From assembly GCA_900498245.1 (NCBI GenBank), contig LS998015.1:1376306-1390379 (forward strand): a stretch of 14,074 bases of DNA. The letters are read 5' to 3'. Numbering within the stretch: the stretch's first letter is position 1; each line of letters begins with the position of its first letter. Made by a program: the position numbers and the translations under genes. The stretch comes from Candidatus Zixiibacteriota bacterium (GTDB lineage: Bacteria; Zixibacteria; MSB-5A5; GN15; PGXB01). The notes beneath the pieces were generated by a model. That model saw only the letters and a list, made by a program, of their open reading frames with translations, was not told the DNA's origin and searched no databases. Positions 1 to 6,714 of the stretch are shown one piece after another.

Positions 1-168
1 CACCTGCATATGCATATCGTCCCGCGCTGGGCGGAGGACACCAATTTTATGCCGGTCATAGGGGGGACCAGAGTGGTCTCTTTTGATCTAAAGATGATTT
101 ATCGGATGCTCAAAAAAGGTTTTGATTCATTATGCCTCGAGGCAAAATCCCGACCAAAGCGGAGTTGA
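1..168 (+). CDS. HIT-family protein, Ap4A phosphorylase-like, 3' end only
   Basis: The frame is open from base 1 to a TGA at 166-168, and the 5' part lies outside the window. The first residues read [10 protein letters not shown], which is the histidine-triad motif (His-x-His-x-His); the middle His is the nucleotidyl-accepting residue in this superfamily. The stretch [13 protein letters not shown] right after it is typical of the HIT branch that includes Ap4A phosphorylases and related nucleotide hydrolases or transferases acting on dinucleoside polyphosphates. About 55 residues remain, ending in a basic tail. The last 37 bases overlap the start of the aconitase-like gene in another frame, so the two are probably co-transcribed and perhaps translationally coupled. 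The family is clear; the exact substrate cannot be decided from a fragment. Confidence 0.85.
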   Translation, partial: HLHMHIVPRWAEDTNFMPVIGGTRVVSFDLKMIYRMLKKGFDSLCLEAKSRPKRS

Positions 169-1754
169 TACAGCTTCAGAAGCTGTACAAAACCGACGAG
201 AAAATTGCCGAGCGTCTGGGGGGAGTCACGCCGCAACTGGTGGCGTACTGGCGGCGGAAGAAAAATATCGCCCGGCATGCCTACCCCAAGTTTTCCGAAT
301 TGGATATCAAGGAAATGTGGGAGCGGTTCGGCGATGACTATCGGGCCGGACTGGAGTTGGGACTTTCGAAAGCGGCTTTTTATAACTGGCGGAGAAAATA
401 CGGCATCAAGGAAAAGCCGGCTTTCCTGAAACTGGAGCAATTGGAACTCAATCTCGGCGGACCGACCCGGGCCGCGGGGAAACGGCCCAGTTCCGGGAGC
501 CAGACCGCCGTGCAGAAAATTCTCTCCGAGCGATCCGGGCTCAAGCGGGTCGAAGTGGACCAGATGGTGAGCGTCGAGCCGGATCTCGTGGTGGTTCACG
601 ATGACGCCGCCGGGGTGATTGAGCGCTTTCAATCCAGCGGCCTGAAATACGTCTGGAATCCGGGCCGAATCATTATTTCTCTCGATCGCACCGTTCCAGC
701 CGCCAACGAAGAAACGGCGGCGGCGCACCATATGATTCGTGATTTTGTCCGGCGGCAGAACCTTCGGAATTTTTATGATGTCGCGGAAGGAAGCGGTCAC
801 CTGCTGGCGGTGGAGAACGGTCATATTCTGCCGGGCCAGTTGGCGCTCGGCACCGATCCCTTTGTCGCCTCGTTCGGCTGTATCGATTCATTCGCGGCGG
901 GAGTGACGCCGTCCGAAATGTCCGCGATCTGGGCGACGGGACGGCTGGAAACAATCGTACCGGCGACCATAAAAGTCAATATCAACGGGCGAATCGCTTC
1001 GGTTCTCTCGGCGAAAGATATCGCTTTATTCATATATAAGAATCTTCGGGAAGTAGAAATCTCCGGCAAGGCCATCGAGTTTAACGGCGCTGCCGTGGCC
1101 CAGATGCCGATTGCGGAGCGATTTACTCTCTGCAATTTCGCGGTGGCGATGGGCGCCAGGGCGGCGATCTGTCCATTCGACTCCAATACCCGTCGTTATT
1201 TTCTCGGCCGGACCCATATGCCGTACCGGCCGGCGCTGGCCGACAAAGATGCTGTCTATCTCGACACGTACGAATTCAACATCGACAATATCGGTCCACA
1301 GATTGCGATTACATCCGACGGGAGAAGGATTGCCGGGGTGGCCGAAGTGGAAGGAGTCCCGGTTCAGCAGATCGTGATCGGGTCCTGCGGTAATGCTCGG
1401 ATCGAAGATCTCAGGATTATTGCAGATATATTAAAAGGGAAGAAGATTCATTCCGAGGTGCGGATGCTCATTTATCCGGCCTCGCGGTCGGTCTATCTGG
1501 AAGCGCTGAAAAAAGGATTCCTGCGGGCGCTGGTGGAAGCCGGGGCCCTGATCATGAATCCGGGCAGCGGGCCGTGCCCGGCCGGGTTTCATAAAAATCT
1601 TGCTCCGGGTGAAAAATGTTTGACGACCGCGCCGCTTCGGCTCGATGATTTGCTTGATGGCGCAACAGGGGATATTTTTCTGGTCTCGGCGGCCACCGCG
1701 GCCGCATCGGCTCTCAAAGGTGTCATCTCTGATCCAACCGGATATGTAAGGTAA
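132..1754 (+). CDS. Tandem-HTH domain fused to a degenerate aconitase/LeuC-like domain (probable pseudoenzyme regulator)
   Basis: The protein has 540 residues. Residues about 10-95 hold two similar helical units, each ending in a matching basic motif (AYWRRKKNI at 38-46, YNWRRKYGI at 84-92), which looks like two helix-turn-helix repeats. After a linker (about 96-122), residues 123-540 follow the domain 1-3 core of 3-isopropylmalate dehydratase/homoaconitase large subunits, with [12 protein letters not shown] (418-428), the FTLCN segment (331-335), [15 protein letters not shown] (268-282) and LAPGEKCLT (490-498). Aligned by eye to LeuC/aconitase, the DSH motif is DPF (242-244), the conserved DH is D185-R186, the catalytic Glu equals A339, and the NRN-x2-GR segment is replaced after T499. 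Of three [4Fe-4S] cysteines, C419 and C482 remain but the middle one is S479. Dehydratase activity is therefore unlikely and a DNA-binding regulatory role is inferred. No small subunit (LeuD-like) gene is adjacent. The ATG at 132 has only a weak AAAAGG-like site and overlaps the HIT gene. Confidence 0.85.
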   Translation: MPRGKIPTKAELIQLQKLYKTDEKIAERLGGVTPQLVAYWRRKKNIARHAYPKFSELDIKEMWERFGDDYRAGLELGLSKAAFYNWRRKYGIKEKPAFLKLEQLELNLGGPTRAAGKRPSSGSQTAVQKILSERSGLKRVEVDQMVSVEPDLVVVHDDAAGVIERFQSSGLKYVWNPGRIIISLDRTVPAANEETAAAHHMIRDFVRRQNLRNFYDVAEGSGHLLAVENGHILPGQLALGTDPFVASFGCIDSFAAGVTPSEMSAIWATGRLETIVPATIKVNINGRIASVLSAKDIALFIYKNLREVEISGKAIEFNGAAVAQMPIAERFTLCNFAVAMGARAAICPFDSNTRRYFLGRTHMPYRPALADKDAVYLDTYEFNIDNIGPQIAITSDGRRIAGVAEVEGVPVQQIVIGSCGNARIEDLRIIADILKGKKIHSEVRMLIYPASRSVYLEALKKGFLRALVEAGALIMNPGSGPCPAGFHKNLAPGEKCLTTAPLRLDDLLDGATGDIFLVSAATAAASALKGVISDPTGYVR

Positions 1755-1812
1755 ACTACCGGGCCCCACTTATTAGAGCGGACACCGACAAAATCCAATA
1801 TACAGTCCCGCT

Positions 1813-3063
1813 TTAGTCTTTCATCGACTGCAGGAACTGCTTGTTGTTCTTGGTCTTTTTCATCCGGTCGATTAGAAATTCCATCGCTTCTACCGGATTC
1901 ATCTCGGCCAGAAACTTTCGCAATATCCAGACTTTGGCCAGAACGTCCGGTTCCAGAAGGAGTTCTTCTTTACGGGTGGAACTGCGGTTGAGATCCATGG
2001 CCGGGAATATTCTCCGGTCGGCCAGACGGCGATCAAGAACCATTTCGAGGTTGCCGGTTCCTTTGAATTCTTCGAAAATGACTTCATCCATTCGCGAGCC
2101 GGTTTCGATTAGGGCCGTACCGATAATAGTGAGCGAACCGCCCTCTTCGATATTGCGGGCCGCCCCGAAGAATCGTTTCGGTTTGTGCAGGGCGTTGCTG
2201 TCGACACCGCCGGAAAGAATCTTGCCCGAATGCGGCACCACGGCGTTGTGGGCGCGGGCCAGGCGCGTGATACTGTCCAATAGTATCACGACATGCTGTT
2301 TATGCTCGACCAGGCGTTTGGCTTTTTCCAGCACCATATCGGCGACCTGCACGTGACGTTCCGCCGGCTCGTCGAAAGTAGAAGAAATCACTTCGCCCTT
2401 GACCGAACGGCGCATATCGGTGACCTCCTCCGGACGTTCGTCGATGAGAAGAACGATCAATCGCACTTCCGGATGGTTGGTCGTAACGGAATTGGCGATT
2501 TTTTGCAGAATTATCGTTTTACCGGCTTTGGGGGGAGAGGTGATGAGCGCGCGCTGGCCCTTGCCGATCGGGGTCATCAAATCCATGATACGGGTGGTCA
2601 GTTCGTCGGAATTGACTTCCAGCATAAACGATTGGTTAGGATAGAGCGGGGTCAGATTATCGAACAGGGTTTTATGTTTGGCAATATCGGGATCTTCGAA
2701 ATTGATGGCCTCGATTTTGAGAAGGGCAAAATACCGCTCATTGTCTTTCGGGGGACGGACCTGCCCCGTGATGGTATCGCCGGTGCGAAGGTCGAAACGT
2801 TTGATCTGCGACGGGGAAACATAAATATCATCGGGCCCGGGAAGGTAATTATAGTCGGGGGAGCGAAGGAAGCCGTATCCTTCGGAGAGAATTTCCAGCA
2901 CCCCCTCGGCGAATATCATTCCTTCCTGCTGGGCGGATGTGGCCTCCATGACCTTGAAGATCAATTCCGATTTGCGGAGACCGGAAACGCCGGGGATGTC
3001 GAGCGCCTCTGCTATTTGCAATAGTTCGGCGATGGTCTTGTTTTTCAGTTCGGCACTTTCCAT
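1813..3063 (-). CDS. rho: Transcription termination factor Rho
   Basis: Rho is the hexameric RNA-dependent ATPase that terminates transcription. This copy has 416 residues, close to the classic short bacterial length and without large N-terminal insertions. Residues 1-42 form the Rho N-terminal helical domain. Residues 50-120 form the cold-shock-like RNA-binding domain with the RNP-type motif GYGFLR (62-67). Residues 150-400 form the RecA-like ATPase: Walker A SPPKAGKT (176-183), Walker [11 protein letters not shown] (258-267), the Q-loop region [18 protein letters not shown] and the R-loop FKGTGNLE (333-340). The ATG at 3063 has AGGA seven bases upstream. It lies 67 bases downstream of rsfS. 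An A/T-rich stretch there (TATATT at 3089-3094, minus strand) could serve as a promoter element, but no good -35 is visible. Identification is certain. Confidence 0.98.
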   Translation of the reverse strand: MESAELKNKTIAELLQIAEALDIPGVSGLRKSELIFKVMEATSAQQEGMIFAEGVLEILSEGYGFLRSPDYNYLPGPDDIYVSPSQIKRFDLRTGDTITGQVRPPKDNERYFALLKIEAINFEDPDIAKHKTLFDNLTPLYPNQSFMLEVNSDELTTRIMDLMTPIGKGQRALITSPPKAGKTIILQKIANSVTTNHPEVRLIVLLIDERPEEVTDMRRSVKGEVISSTFDEPAERHVQVADMVLEKAKRLVEHKQHVVILLDSITRLARAHNAVVPHSGKILSGGVDSNALHKPKRFFGAARNIEEGGSLTIIGTALIETGSRMDEVIFEEFKGTGNLEMVLDRRLADRRIFPAMDLNRSSTRKEELLLEPDVLAKVWILRKFLAEMNPVEAMEFLIDRMKKTKNNKQFLQSMKD

Positions 3064-3130
3064 ACAAGTATCCTATTTGATAAAGGTGAATATATTTTTT
3101 CGTACTTATGTTTTAAAAGGCGCCGGGGGG

Positions 3131-3478
3131 CTATTTCAATTCTTCCACGGGGGCGTCGCCCCAGAGTTTTTCGAGAGCGTAAAACTCACGGGCCGATTTC
3201 TGGAAGATATGCACGACAACGTCGACGTAATCGAGGAGGACCCATTTCCCTCCGCGGGTTCCTTCGCGGTGCCACGGGGCCAACCCCTTTTCCAAGAGCC
3301 CTTCGTCGACGGCATCGGCAATCGCCTTGACATGAACATCGACATCGCCGCTAATTATGACAAAGTAATCGCAGACGGTTGTGAGGTTCTTGAGATTCAG
3401 GATTTTTACGTCGTAGCCTTTTTTGGTGAGAGCAAGTTTGCCTGCTGTTCGCGCAACAGATAAGGGTGTTAATCTCAA
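3131..3478 (-). CDS. rsfS: Ribosomal silencing factor RsfS (RsfA/Iojap family)
   Basis: RsfS binds ribosomal protein uL14 on the large subunit and blocks subunit joining when nutrients are scarce. The 115-residue length is normal. The family core is visible: VCDYFVIISG (35-44), the following helix, then PWHREGTRGGKWVLLDYVDVVVHIF (68-92 by position, with key residues W69, G73, W79, D83, D86 and H90) and the C-terminal YALEKLWGDAP. The best frame-consistent start is a TTG at 3478, since no ATG is available upstream in frame. A GAGAGGAG ribosome-binding sequence (about 3492-3499) overlaps the stop region of the upstream LytR_C gene. This indicates co-transcription and probable translational coupling, with a 20-base gap between the genes. 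Confidence 0.95.
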   Translation of the reverse strand: MRLTPLSVARTAGKLALTKKGYDVKILNLKNLTTVCDYFVIISGDVDVHVKAIADAVDEGLLEKGLAPWHREGTRGGKWVLLDYVDVVVHIFQKSAREFYALEKLWGDAPVEELK

Positions 3479-3498
3479 TGCAGTGTTCGATTCTCCTC

Positions 3499-3999
3499 TC
3501 AGTTCGCCTTTTTTAAAAGGGTCGTGTTATAGTCCTCACCCACCACGAGAGTGGCGGTAATACTCCGGTAATTATTCTCAATCGGTTCGTAAACGATGTT
3601 GTCGGTCGGGAGACCCAGTTGTTCGGCCAGTTTTTTCGTTCCCGTCAGATCGGCCTCGCGGGCGATCAAGAAACTCCTTTTCACATTGGAGGCCTTGAAG
3701 TCAAACACTTCCACCACCGATGCCTCGACCGGCGCGGTCACCAGTTTGGGGAGAGCGTAGGCGATACGATCGGCCAGGCCGCGGGTCCCGCAGCCGTTAA
3801 GAATCTGTATACGGACCGGGTAGGTGGTCGTCACGGTGGTCTTGGAAACGCCGTTATTTATCCGCAAAGCGAAACTGGCGCCGTAAATTAACACCAGTAT
3901 AAAGATCGCCAGAATGCTGAGTTCCAGAAACCGCGACGGCTTGGTCGGTTTGGGAGTCCGCCTTGCAACTTTTCTTTTGGGTGATTTATTGAATACCAT
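3499..3999 (-). CDS. Membrane-anchored LytR_C domain protein
   Basis: The protein has 166 residues. The N-terminus is basic and proline-rich (MVFNKSPKRKVARRTPKPTK), followed by one transmembrane helix (about 24-46, LELSILAIFILVLIYGASFAL). The extracytoplasmic part (about 62-155) fits the LytR C-terminal domain (LytR_cpsA_psr_C): VRIQILNGCGTRGLADRIA (62-80) matches its hallmark LNG-x-G-x-x-GLA pattern, and LAEQLGLPTDNIVYEP (124-139) follows as usual. The catalytic LytR-CpsA-Psr phosphotransferase domain is absent, so this is a stand-alone LytR_C protein. Such genes commonly sit beside rsfS in several phyla. Function is unknown; an envelope or cell-wall role is inferred from topology and family. 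The ATG at 3999 lacks a clear Shine-Dalgarno sequence. The stop is 20 bases from rsfS. Confidence 0.85.
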   Translation of the reverse strand: MVFNKSPKRKVARRTPKPTKPSRFLELSILAIFILVLIYGASFALRINNGVSKTTVTTTYPVRIQILNGCGTRGLADRIAYALPKLVTAPVEASVVEVFDFKASNVKRSFLIAREADLTGTKKLAEQLGLPTDNIVYEPIENNYRSITATLVVGEDYNTTLLKKAN

Positions 4000-4035
4000 T
4001 TATCGGCAGGAGAAGAGGGTTAGCAATTTTTAAAT

Positions 4036-4512
4036 CTACCTCCACGGGTAATAATAGCCATAGGGAGAGTAGGGATTATAATAATAGTAATTGCCCGGAA
4101 TGGCCTGCACGCCGACAGAGAGGTGGAAACTATTCGAGGGATGAAAGTCGAGATTGAATCCGGGGAAGAAAGCGGCGTTGGTGGATTGGGTGCGGTCAAA
4201 TAGGGACCCGGGATTATGAGCAATACCAAGGACAAAATTCATGGAAAGGGAGCGGGACATTTCATAAAGAAGTGAACCGGTATATAAACCAACCGAACCG
4301 GAAGAGCCGCCGCCCGAGAAGAAACTCAAAGAATACGACTGACTCCATTTGAATTTCGATAAATCAATGAGGGAGAATGGCTTCAGGGCAGGTTTGAGGC
4401 CCAGATAATCGCCGCTGGTGGTGCCCAATTCGGCTTTATCGACCATCTGCGCCGACGCCAGAAAAGCAAATAAAAACACCAATAAGACTGATAATAATAT
4501 GCTTTTTTTCAT
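4036..4512 (-). CDS. Small secreted protein, possible beta-rich outer-membrane protein
   Basis: No family is recognised with confidence. The 158-residue product starts with a clear Sec signal peptide: basic MKK, a hydrophobic core to residue 18, and a signal peptidase I site ASA|Q at 19-22. The mature part shows alternating aromatic/hydrophobic and polar stretches (QSYSLSFFSGGG, SMNFVLGIAHN, AAFFPGFNLDFHP, SFHLSVGVQAIP) compatible with short amphipathic beta strands. It ends in a tyrosine-rich tail (YYYYNPYSPYGYYYPWR). It is much shorter than a complete large barrel, so a small barrel or surface protein is possible. The start is firm: an AAGGAGGGG ribosome-binding site sits a few bases upstream (4517-4525). 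It is the first gene of the run toward LytR_C, rsfS and rho, with a 36-base gap to the next gene. Confidence 0.7.
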   Translation of the reverse strand: MKKSILLSVLLVFLFAFLASAQMVDKAELGTTSGDYLGLKPALKPFSLIDLSKFKWSQSYSLSFFSGGGSSGSVGLYTGSLLYEMSRSLSMNFVLGIAHNPGSLFDRTQSTNAAFFPGFNLDFHPSNSFHLSVGVQAIPGNYYYYNPYSPYGYYYPWR

Positions 4513-4516
4513 AAAT

Positions 4517-4533
4517 CCCCTCCTTCCTGGAGG
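4517..4533 (-). promoter_or_regulatory. Ribosome-binding site with a self-complementary hairpin
   Basis: On the minus strand the leader of the small secreted protein reads CCTCCAGGAAGGAGGGG. The GGAGG core of the strong Shine-Dalgarno sequence (4519-4523) is exactly complementary to CCTCC just upstream (4529-4533), with a five-base loop. The Shine-Dalgarno sequence is seen directly. That the short hairpin hides it in the RNA and modulates translation is inference. Confidence 0.5.
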
Positions 4534-4541
4534 CCTAACCG

Positions 4542-4558
4542 AAAACTTACGAAGTTTT
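4542..4558. repeat. Perfect inverted repeat overlapping the promoter -10
   Basis: AAAACTT and AAGTTTT (7 bp arms) flank a 3-base centre (ACG on the plus strand). The palindrome covers the proposed -10 element and part of the spacer of the promoter at 4544-4571, a typical location for a repressor operator. Operator function is inferred from position and symmetry only. Confidence 0.45.
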
Positions 4559-4571
4559 AAGTATTTGTCAA
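4544..4571 (-). promoter_or_regulatory. Sigma70-type promoter candidate for the small secreted protein operon
   Basis: A perfect -35 TTGACA (minus strand, 4566-4571) is followed after 16 bases by TAAGTT (4544-4549). The latter keeps the most conserved -10 positions (T, A and the final T) but is weak. It lies 30-60 bases upstream of the ATG at 4512. The rest of the 150-base gap 4513-4662 contains no convincing gene. The assignment is by eye. Confidence 0.5.
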
Positions 4572-4662
4572 CTTATTTTTGGCCCGAAAGCCTGTTATAA
4601 TTATCGGCAAGTCGGTATCGCTCAATCACTCCGTCAAGTATGATAACGCCCGAAGGGGGCGG

Positions 4663-5415
4663 TTAGTTCATTTGTTTTTTATTACGAATTGTATCCTCAA
4701 GGGCGGCCAGTTCTTCCACGGAATTTATGCCGGTCACTTCGAACGGGTCGCCAATCGGCAATACCCGGCAGTCCCGCCCGGACCGGCGCAGGATTTTTAT
4801 GGTATCGGTCAGGTATAATTCCTTCTGGGCGTTGTTGTCATCGATTTTATGGAGAGCGGGGAACAGGTCGCCTGAAATAAAGCAGAAGGTGCCGGTATTG
4901 ACTTCCTTTATTTTTTTGGTCGTTTCGTCGGCATCTTTATATTCGATAATATCGGCCAGGAAGTCCGTTCCGGGCTCACGGATAATTCGTCCGTATTTGG
5001 CCGGATCATCATAAACCGCCGTCAGACAGGTCGCGGCTGAGCCGTTTTGATTATGAAAGTCAATCAATCCCCGAATAGTTTTTTCGGAAAGATACGGGAC
5101 ATCCCCGGCGGCCACCAGAATGTTACCGTCGAAATTTCTAAGTGCCTCCTCGGCCATCATGACGGCATGACCGGTGCCCCGCTGGTCTTTCTGCCAGACG
5201 AACTCGACCGGGAAATCTTTAAGTTCTTCGGCCACCATTTCGCCTTCGAAGCCTATGACGACGATGATGCGGCTGAAGGGGATAGCCGTCATCGTCCGGA
5301 GCAGGTGACGGATAAGCGGCTGGCCCTCGACGCGATGCAGGACCTTGGGGATTTCTGATTTCATCCTTGTCCCTTTGCCGGCGGCAAGGATGACGGCCGC
5401 GGTTAGTTTATTCAT
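4663..5415 (-). CDS. GlmU-type N-acetylglucosamine-1-phosphate uridylyltransferase domain, stand-alone
   Basis: This nucleotidyltransferase has 250 residues and most likely makes UDP-GlcNAc from GlcNAc-1-phosphate and UTP, a cytoplasmic precursor of peptidoglycan and LPS. It contains LAAGKGTRMKSEIPKVLH (10-27), Q76, RGTGHAV (79-85), the metal-binding GD (104-105), YGRIIRE (141-147), E154-like acidic residues, EVNTG (171-175) and TGINS (228-232). These match the pyrophosphorylase half of bifunctional GlmU. The left-handed beta-helix acetyltransferase half is missing, because the protein stops at 4663 with only 150 noncoding bases after it. Sugar specificity could differ from GlmU. The ATG at 5415 is preferred; an in-frame TTG at 5421 would add two residues. 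It follows panD by 20 bases, so the two likely form one operon. Confidence 0.88.
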   Translation of the reverse strand: MNKLTAAVILAAGKGTRMKSEIPKVLHRVEGQPLIRHLLRTMTAIPFSRIIVVIGFEGEMVAEELKDFPVEFVWQKDQRGTGHAVMMAEEALRNFDGNILVAAGDVPYLSEKTIRGLIDFHNQNGSAATCLTAVYDDPAKYGRIIREPGTDFLADIIEYKDADETTKKIKEVNTGTFCFISGDLFPALHKIDDNNAQKELYLTDTIKILRRSGRDCRVLPIGDPFEVTGINSVEELAALEDTIRNKKQMN

Positions 5416-5435
5416 GTTCAAATTCAGGGATAGAG

Positions 5436-5783
5436 TCAGACTATTTTGTTGTTCTTGTCAACCTTGACAATTTTGGGCTTGAACGAGGCCGCTTTTTCCT
5501 GCTCGATCAGACCGTAGGCGATAATAATTATGATATCGCCGATATTCCCTTTGCGGGCCGCGGCGCCGTTGAGAGCGATAATGCCGCTTCCGGCCTTCCC
5601 CTCGATAACATAGGTCTCCAGGCGCTCGGCATTGTTGACATTGGCGATCTGGACCTTCTCATACGGCACGATCCCGGCCGCTTTCATCAGGTCGGAATCG
5701 ATCGTAATCGAGCCCTCGTAATTTATATTGGCATCGGTTATGGTGGCCCGATGAATTTTCGCTTTACATATATGAATCAGCAT
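5436..5783 (-). CDS. panD: Aspartate 1-decarboxylase (pyruvoyl-dependent)
   Basis: PanD converts L-aspartate to beta-alanine for pantothenate and coenzyme A synthesis. The ATG at 5783 gives 115 residues starting [16 protein letters not shown], the canonical PanD N-terminus; the frame is open further upstream but that extension has no family match. The self-processing site G24-S25 (in NYEGSITID) is intact at the expected position, so cleavage to the pyruvoyl-carrying alpha chain should occur. K9, R54-type and NGAAAR (72-77) motifs are in place. The tail from about residue 95 is lysine-rich. A candidate promoter lies at 5814-5843. The GlmU-like gene follows after 20 bases. Confidence 0.97.
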   Translation of the reverse strand: MLIHICKAKIHRATITDANINYEGSITIDSDLMKAAGIVPYEKVQIANVNNAERLETYVIEGKAGSGIIALNGAAARKGNIGDIIIIIAYGLIEQEKAASFKPKIVKVDKNNKIV

Positions 5784-5813
5784 AATTTTATATCCGCCGT
5801 TTTTAACAAGCCT

Positions 5814-5843
5814 ATAATATAATTGTTTCCGTTTATTACGCAA
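5814..5843 (-). promoter_or_regulatory. Candidate promoter of panD
   Basis: On the minus strand TTGCGT (5838-5843) and TATTAT (5814-5819) are separated by 18 bases, about 30 bases upstream of the panD ATG. This fits a sigma70-type promoter with a good -10. It lies in the 179-base divergent region 5784-5962 shared with the promoter of the plus-strand gene at 5963. Confidence 0.5.
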
Positions 5844-5875
5844 CAATTTTAGAAAGTTGCTTTTTTTTGATACCC

Positions 5876-5904
5876 TTGACTACGCCGTTTCCCCGTAATA
5901 TCTT
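5876..5904 (+). promoter_or_regulatory. Candidate promoter of the zinc-ribbon/DUF2007-like gene
   Basis: TTGACT (5876-5881) and TATCTT (5899-5904) are separated by exactly 17 bases, about 60 bases upstream of the ATG at 5963. It is one of the better promoter-like sequences in the window. Transcription would start near 5911. Confidence 0.6.
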
Positions 5905-5962
5905 AAGTATGTCATGAGGACAGAAAATGGGACGGCTCAGGGCTCTCGGGAAAGGAGAGATT

Positions 5963-6331
5963 ATGTTTTGCCCCAAATGCCATTACGAATATGAGATCGG
6001 CATCACCGAATGCCCCGACTGCGGTATTAAACTGGTGGCGGAACTTCCGCCCGACGACGAAATCGATTACACCGAACTGGTGACCGTATTTACCACCGGC
6101 GATGCCGGGCTTTTCATGCTGGCCAAATCGATTCTGGAAGATGCCGGGATAGATTACTACGCCAAGGGTGAAAAGACCAAGGAACTGTTCGCGGCCGGGT
6201 TTATGGAACTTCAGGTGCACCCCGACTACGCCGACGAGGCGATCAAGTTAATCGACGATATGGCGAAAGGGAACTATGTGACCGACGAAGACGAACTGGA
6301 CGAGGATGAGGAGGAAGAGGAAGAAAGATAG
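5963..6331 (+). CDS. Zinc-ribbon plus DUF2007-like small protein with acidic tail
   Basis: The product has 122 residues in three parts. First is a zinc ribbon, C3-P-K-C6 and C17-P-D-C20. Then about residues 34-95 resemble the DUF2007 putative signal-transducing domain: ELVTVFTTGDAGLFMLAKSILEDAGIDYY, where the pattern 'source of a value, helix, short-lived second strand' is followed by a VHPDYADEAIKLI helix that typically closes this fold. Last is a highly acidic tail, DEDELDEDEEEEEER. It is cytoplasmic with no signal peptide. The biochemical function of this family is not known. The ATG at 5963 is chosen because AAAGGAGA precedes it and the zinc ribbon begins at once. An upstream in-frame ATG at 5927 also has a GAGGA site and would add 12 residues. 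Confidence 0.75.
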   Translation: MFCPKCHYEYEIGITECPDCGIKLVAELPPDDEIDYTELVTVFTTGDAGLFMLAKSILEDAGIDYYAKGEKTKELFAAGFMELQVHPDYADEAIKLIDDMAKGNYVTDEDELDEDEEEEEER

Positions 6332-6411
6332 CCGTTCCTTCTCCAAATGAGCATTTTGAACCTTAACAATCTCAACTTGTTGGTCGATTACTTAGGCCGC
6401 TGGCGAAGTCA

Positions 6412-6714
6412 ATGTCCCCAAAATTTCAATTCTTAATCCATCTCATTGGCACGCGGGAGGGGTGGCCGGATAATATGACCGCCGCCGAAGAGAAAATCAT
6501 GGCGGAGCATTTCAAATATCTCAAAGACCTTACGGAAAAGAAGAAAGTCATTCTGGCCGGACCTTGTTTCGGCCTGCGTATCGGCATCATAATCCTTCAG
6601 GTTGAGAGTGAAAACGAAGCCCGCACCATCATGGCCAATGAGCCGTCGGTGGTGCAGGGGGTGCACAGGTATGAAATTTATCCGATGACCGTATCTCTTC
6701 TGATCAAACAATAG
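6412..6714 (+). CDS. YciI-like (YCII-related) domain protein
   Basis: The 100-residue protein fits the YCII/DGPF dimeric alpha-beta barrel family. The pattern is strand FQFLIHLIG (5-13), helix with MTAAEEKIMAEHFKYLKDLTEKKK including the conserved His33, then VILAGPC (46-52), GIIILQVESENEARTIMANEPSV and the closing strand HRYEIYPMTVSL. Family members are small cytoplasmic proteins whose enzymatic roles are mostly undefined. No catalytic assignment is made here. Start is ATG at 6412, with only a weak upstream purine stretch. It lies 80 bases after the DUF2007-like gene, and I see no gene or hairpin in that gap. Confidence 0.85.
   Translation: MSPKFQFLIHLIGTREGWPDNMTAAEEKIMAEHFKYLKDLTEKKKVILAGPCFGLRIGIIILQVESENEARTIMANEPSVVQGVHRYEIYPMTVSLLIKQ

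Noticed and set aside
99-824. Long open frame on the minus strand (241 codons) opposite the HTH-aconitase gene
   Set aside because: The plus-strand frame has clear family motifs; the antisense product shows no recognisable domain or start signal.
1755-1812. Terminator between the convergent aconitase-like gene and rho
   Set aside because: Only a short GGGCCC palindrome is visible; there is no stable hairpin followed by a T-run.
2293-3024. Plus-strand open frame (243 codons) opposite rho
   Set aside because: It is a shadow of the rho codon pattern, with no domain similarity and no ribosome-binding site.
4645-4666. Possible terminator hairpin (TAACGCCC...GGGCGGTTA) at the end of the GlmU-like gene
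   Set aside because: The stem has a bulge and no T-tract follows on the minus strand, so a rho-independent terminator is not convincing.
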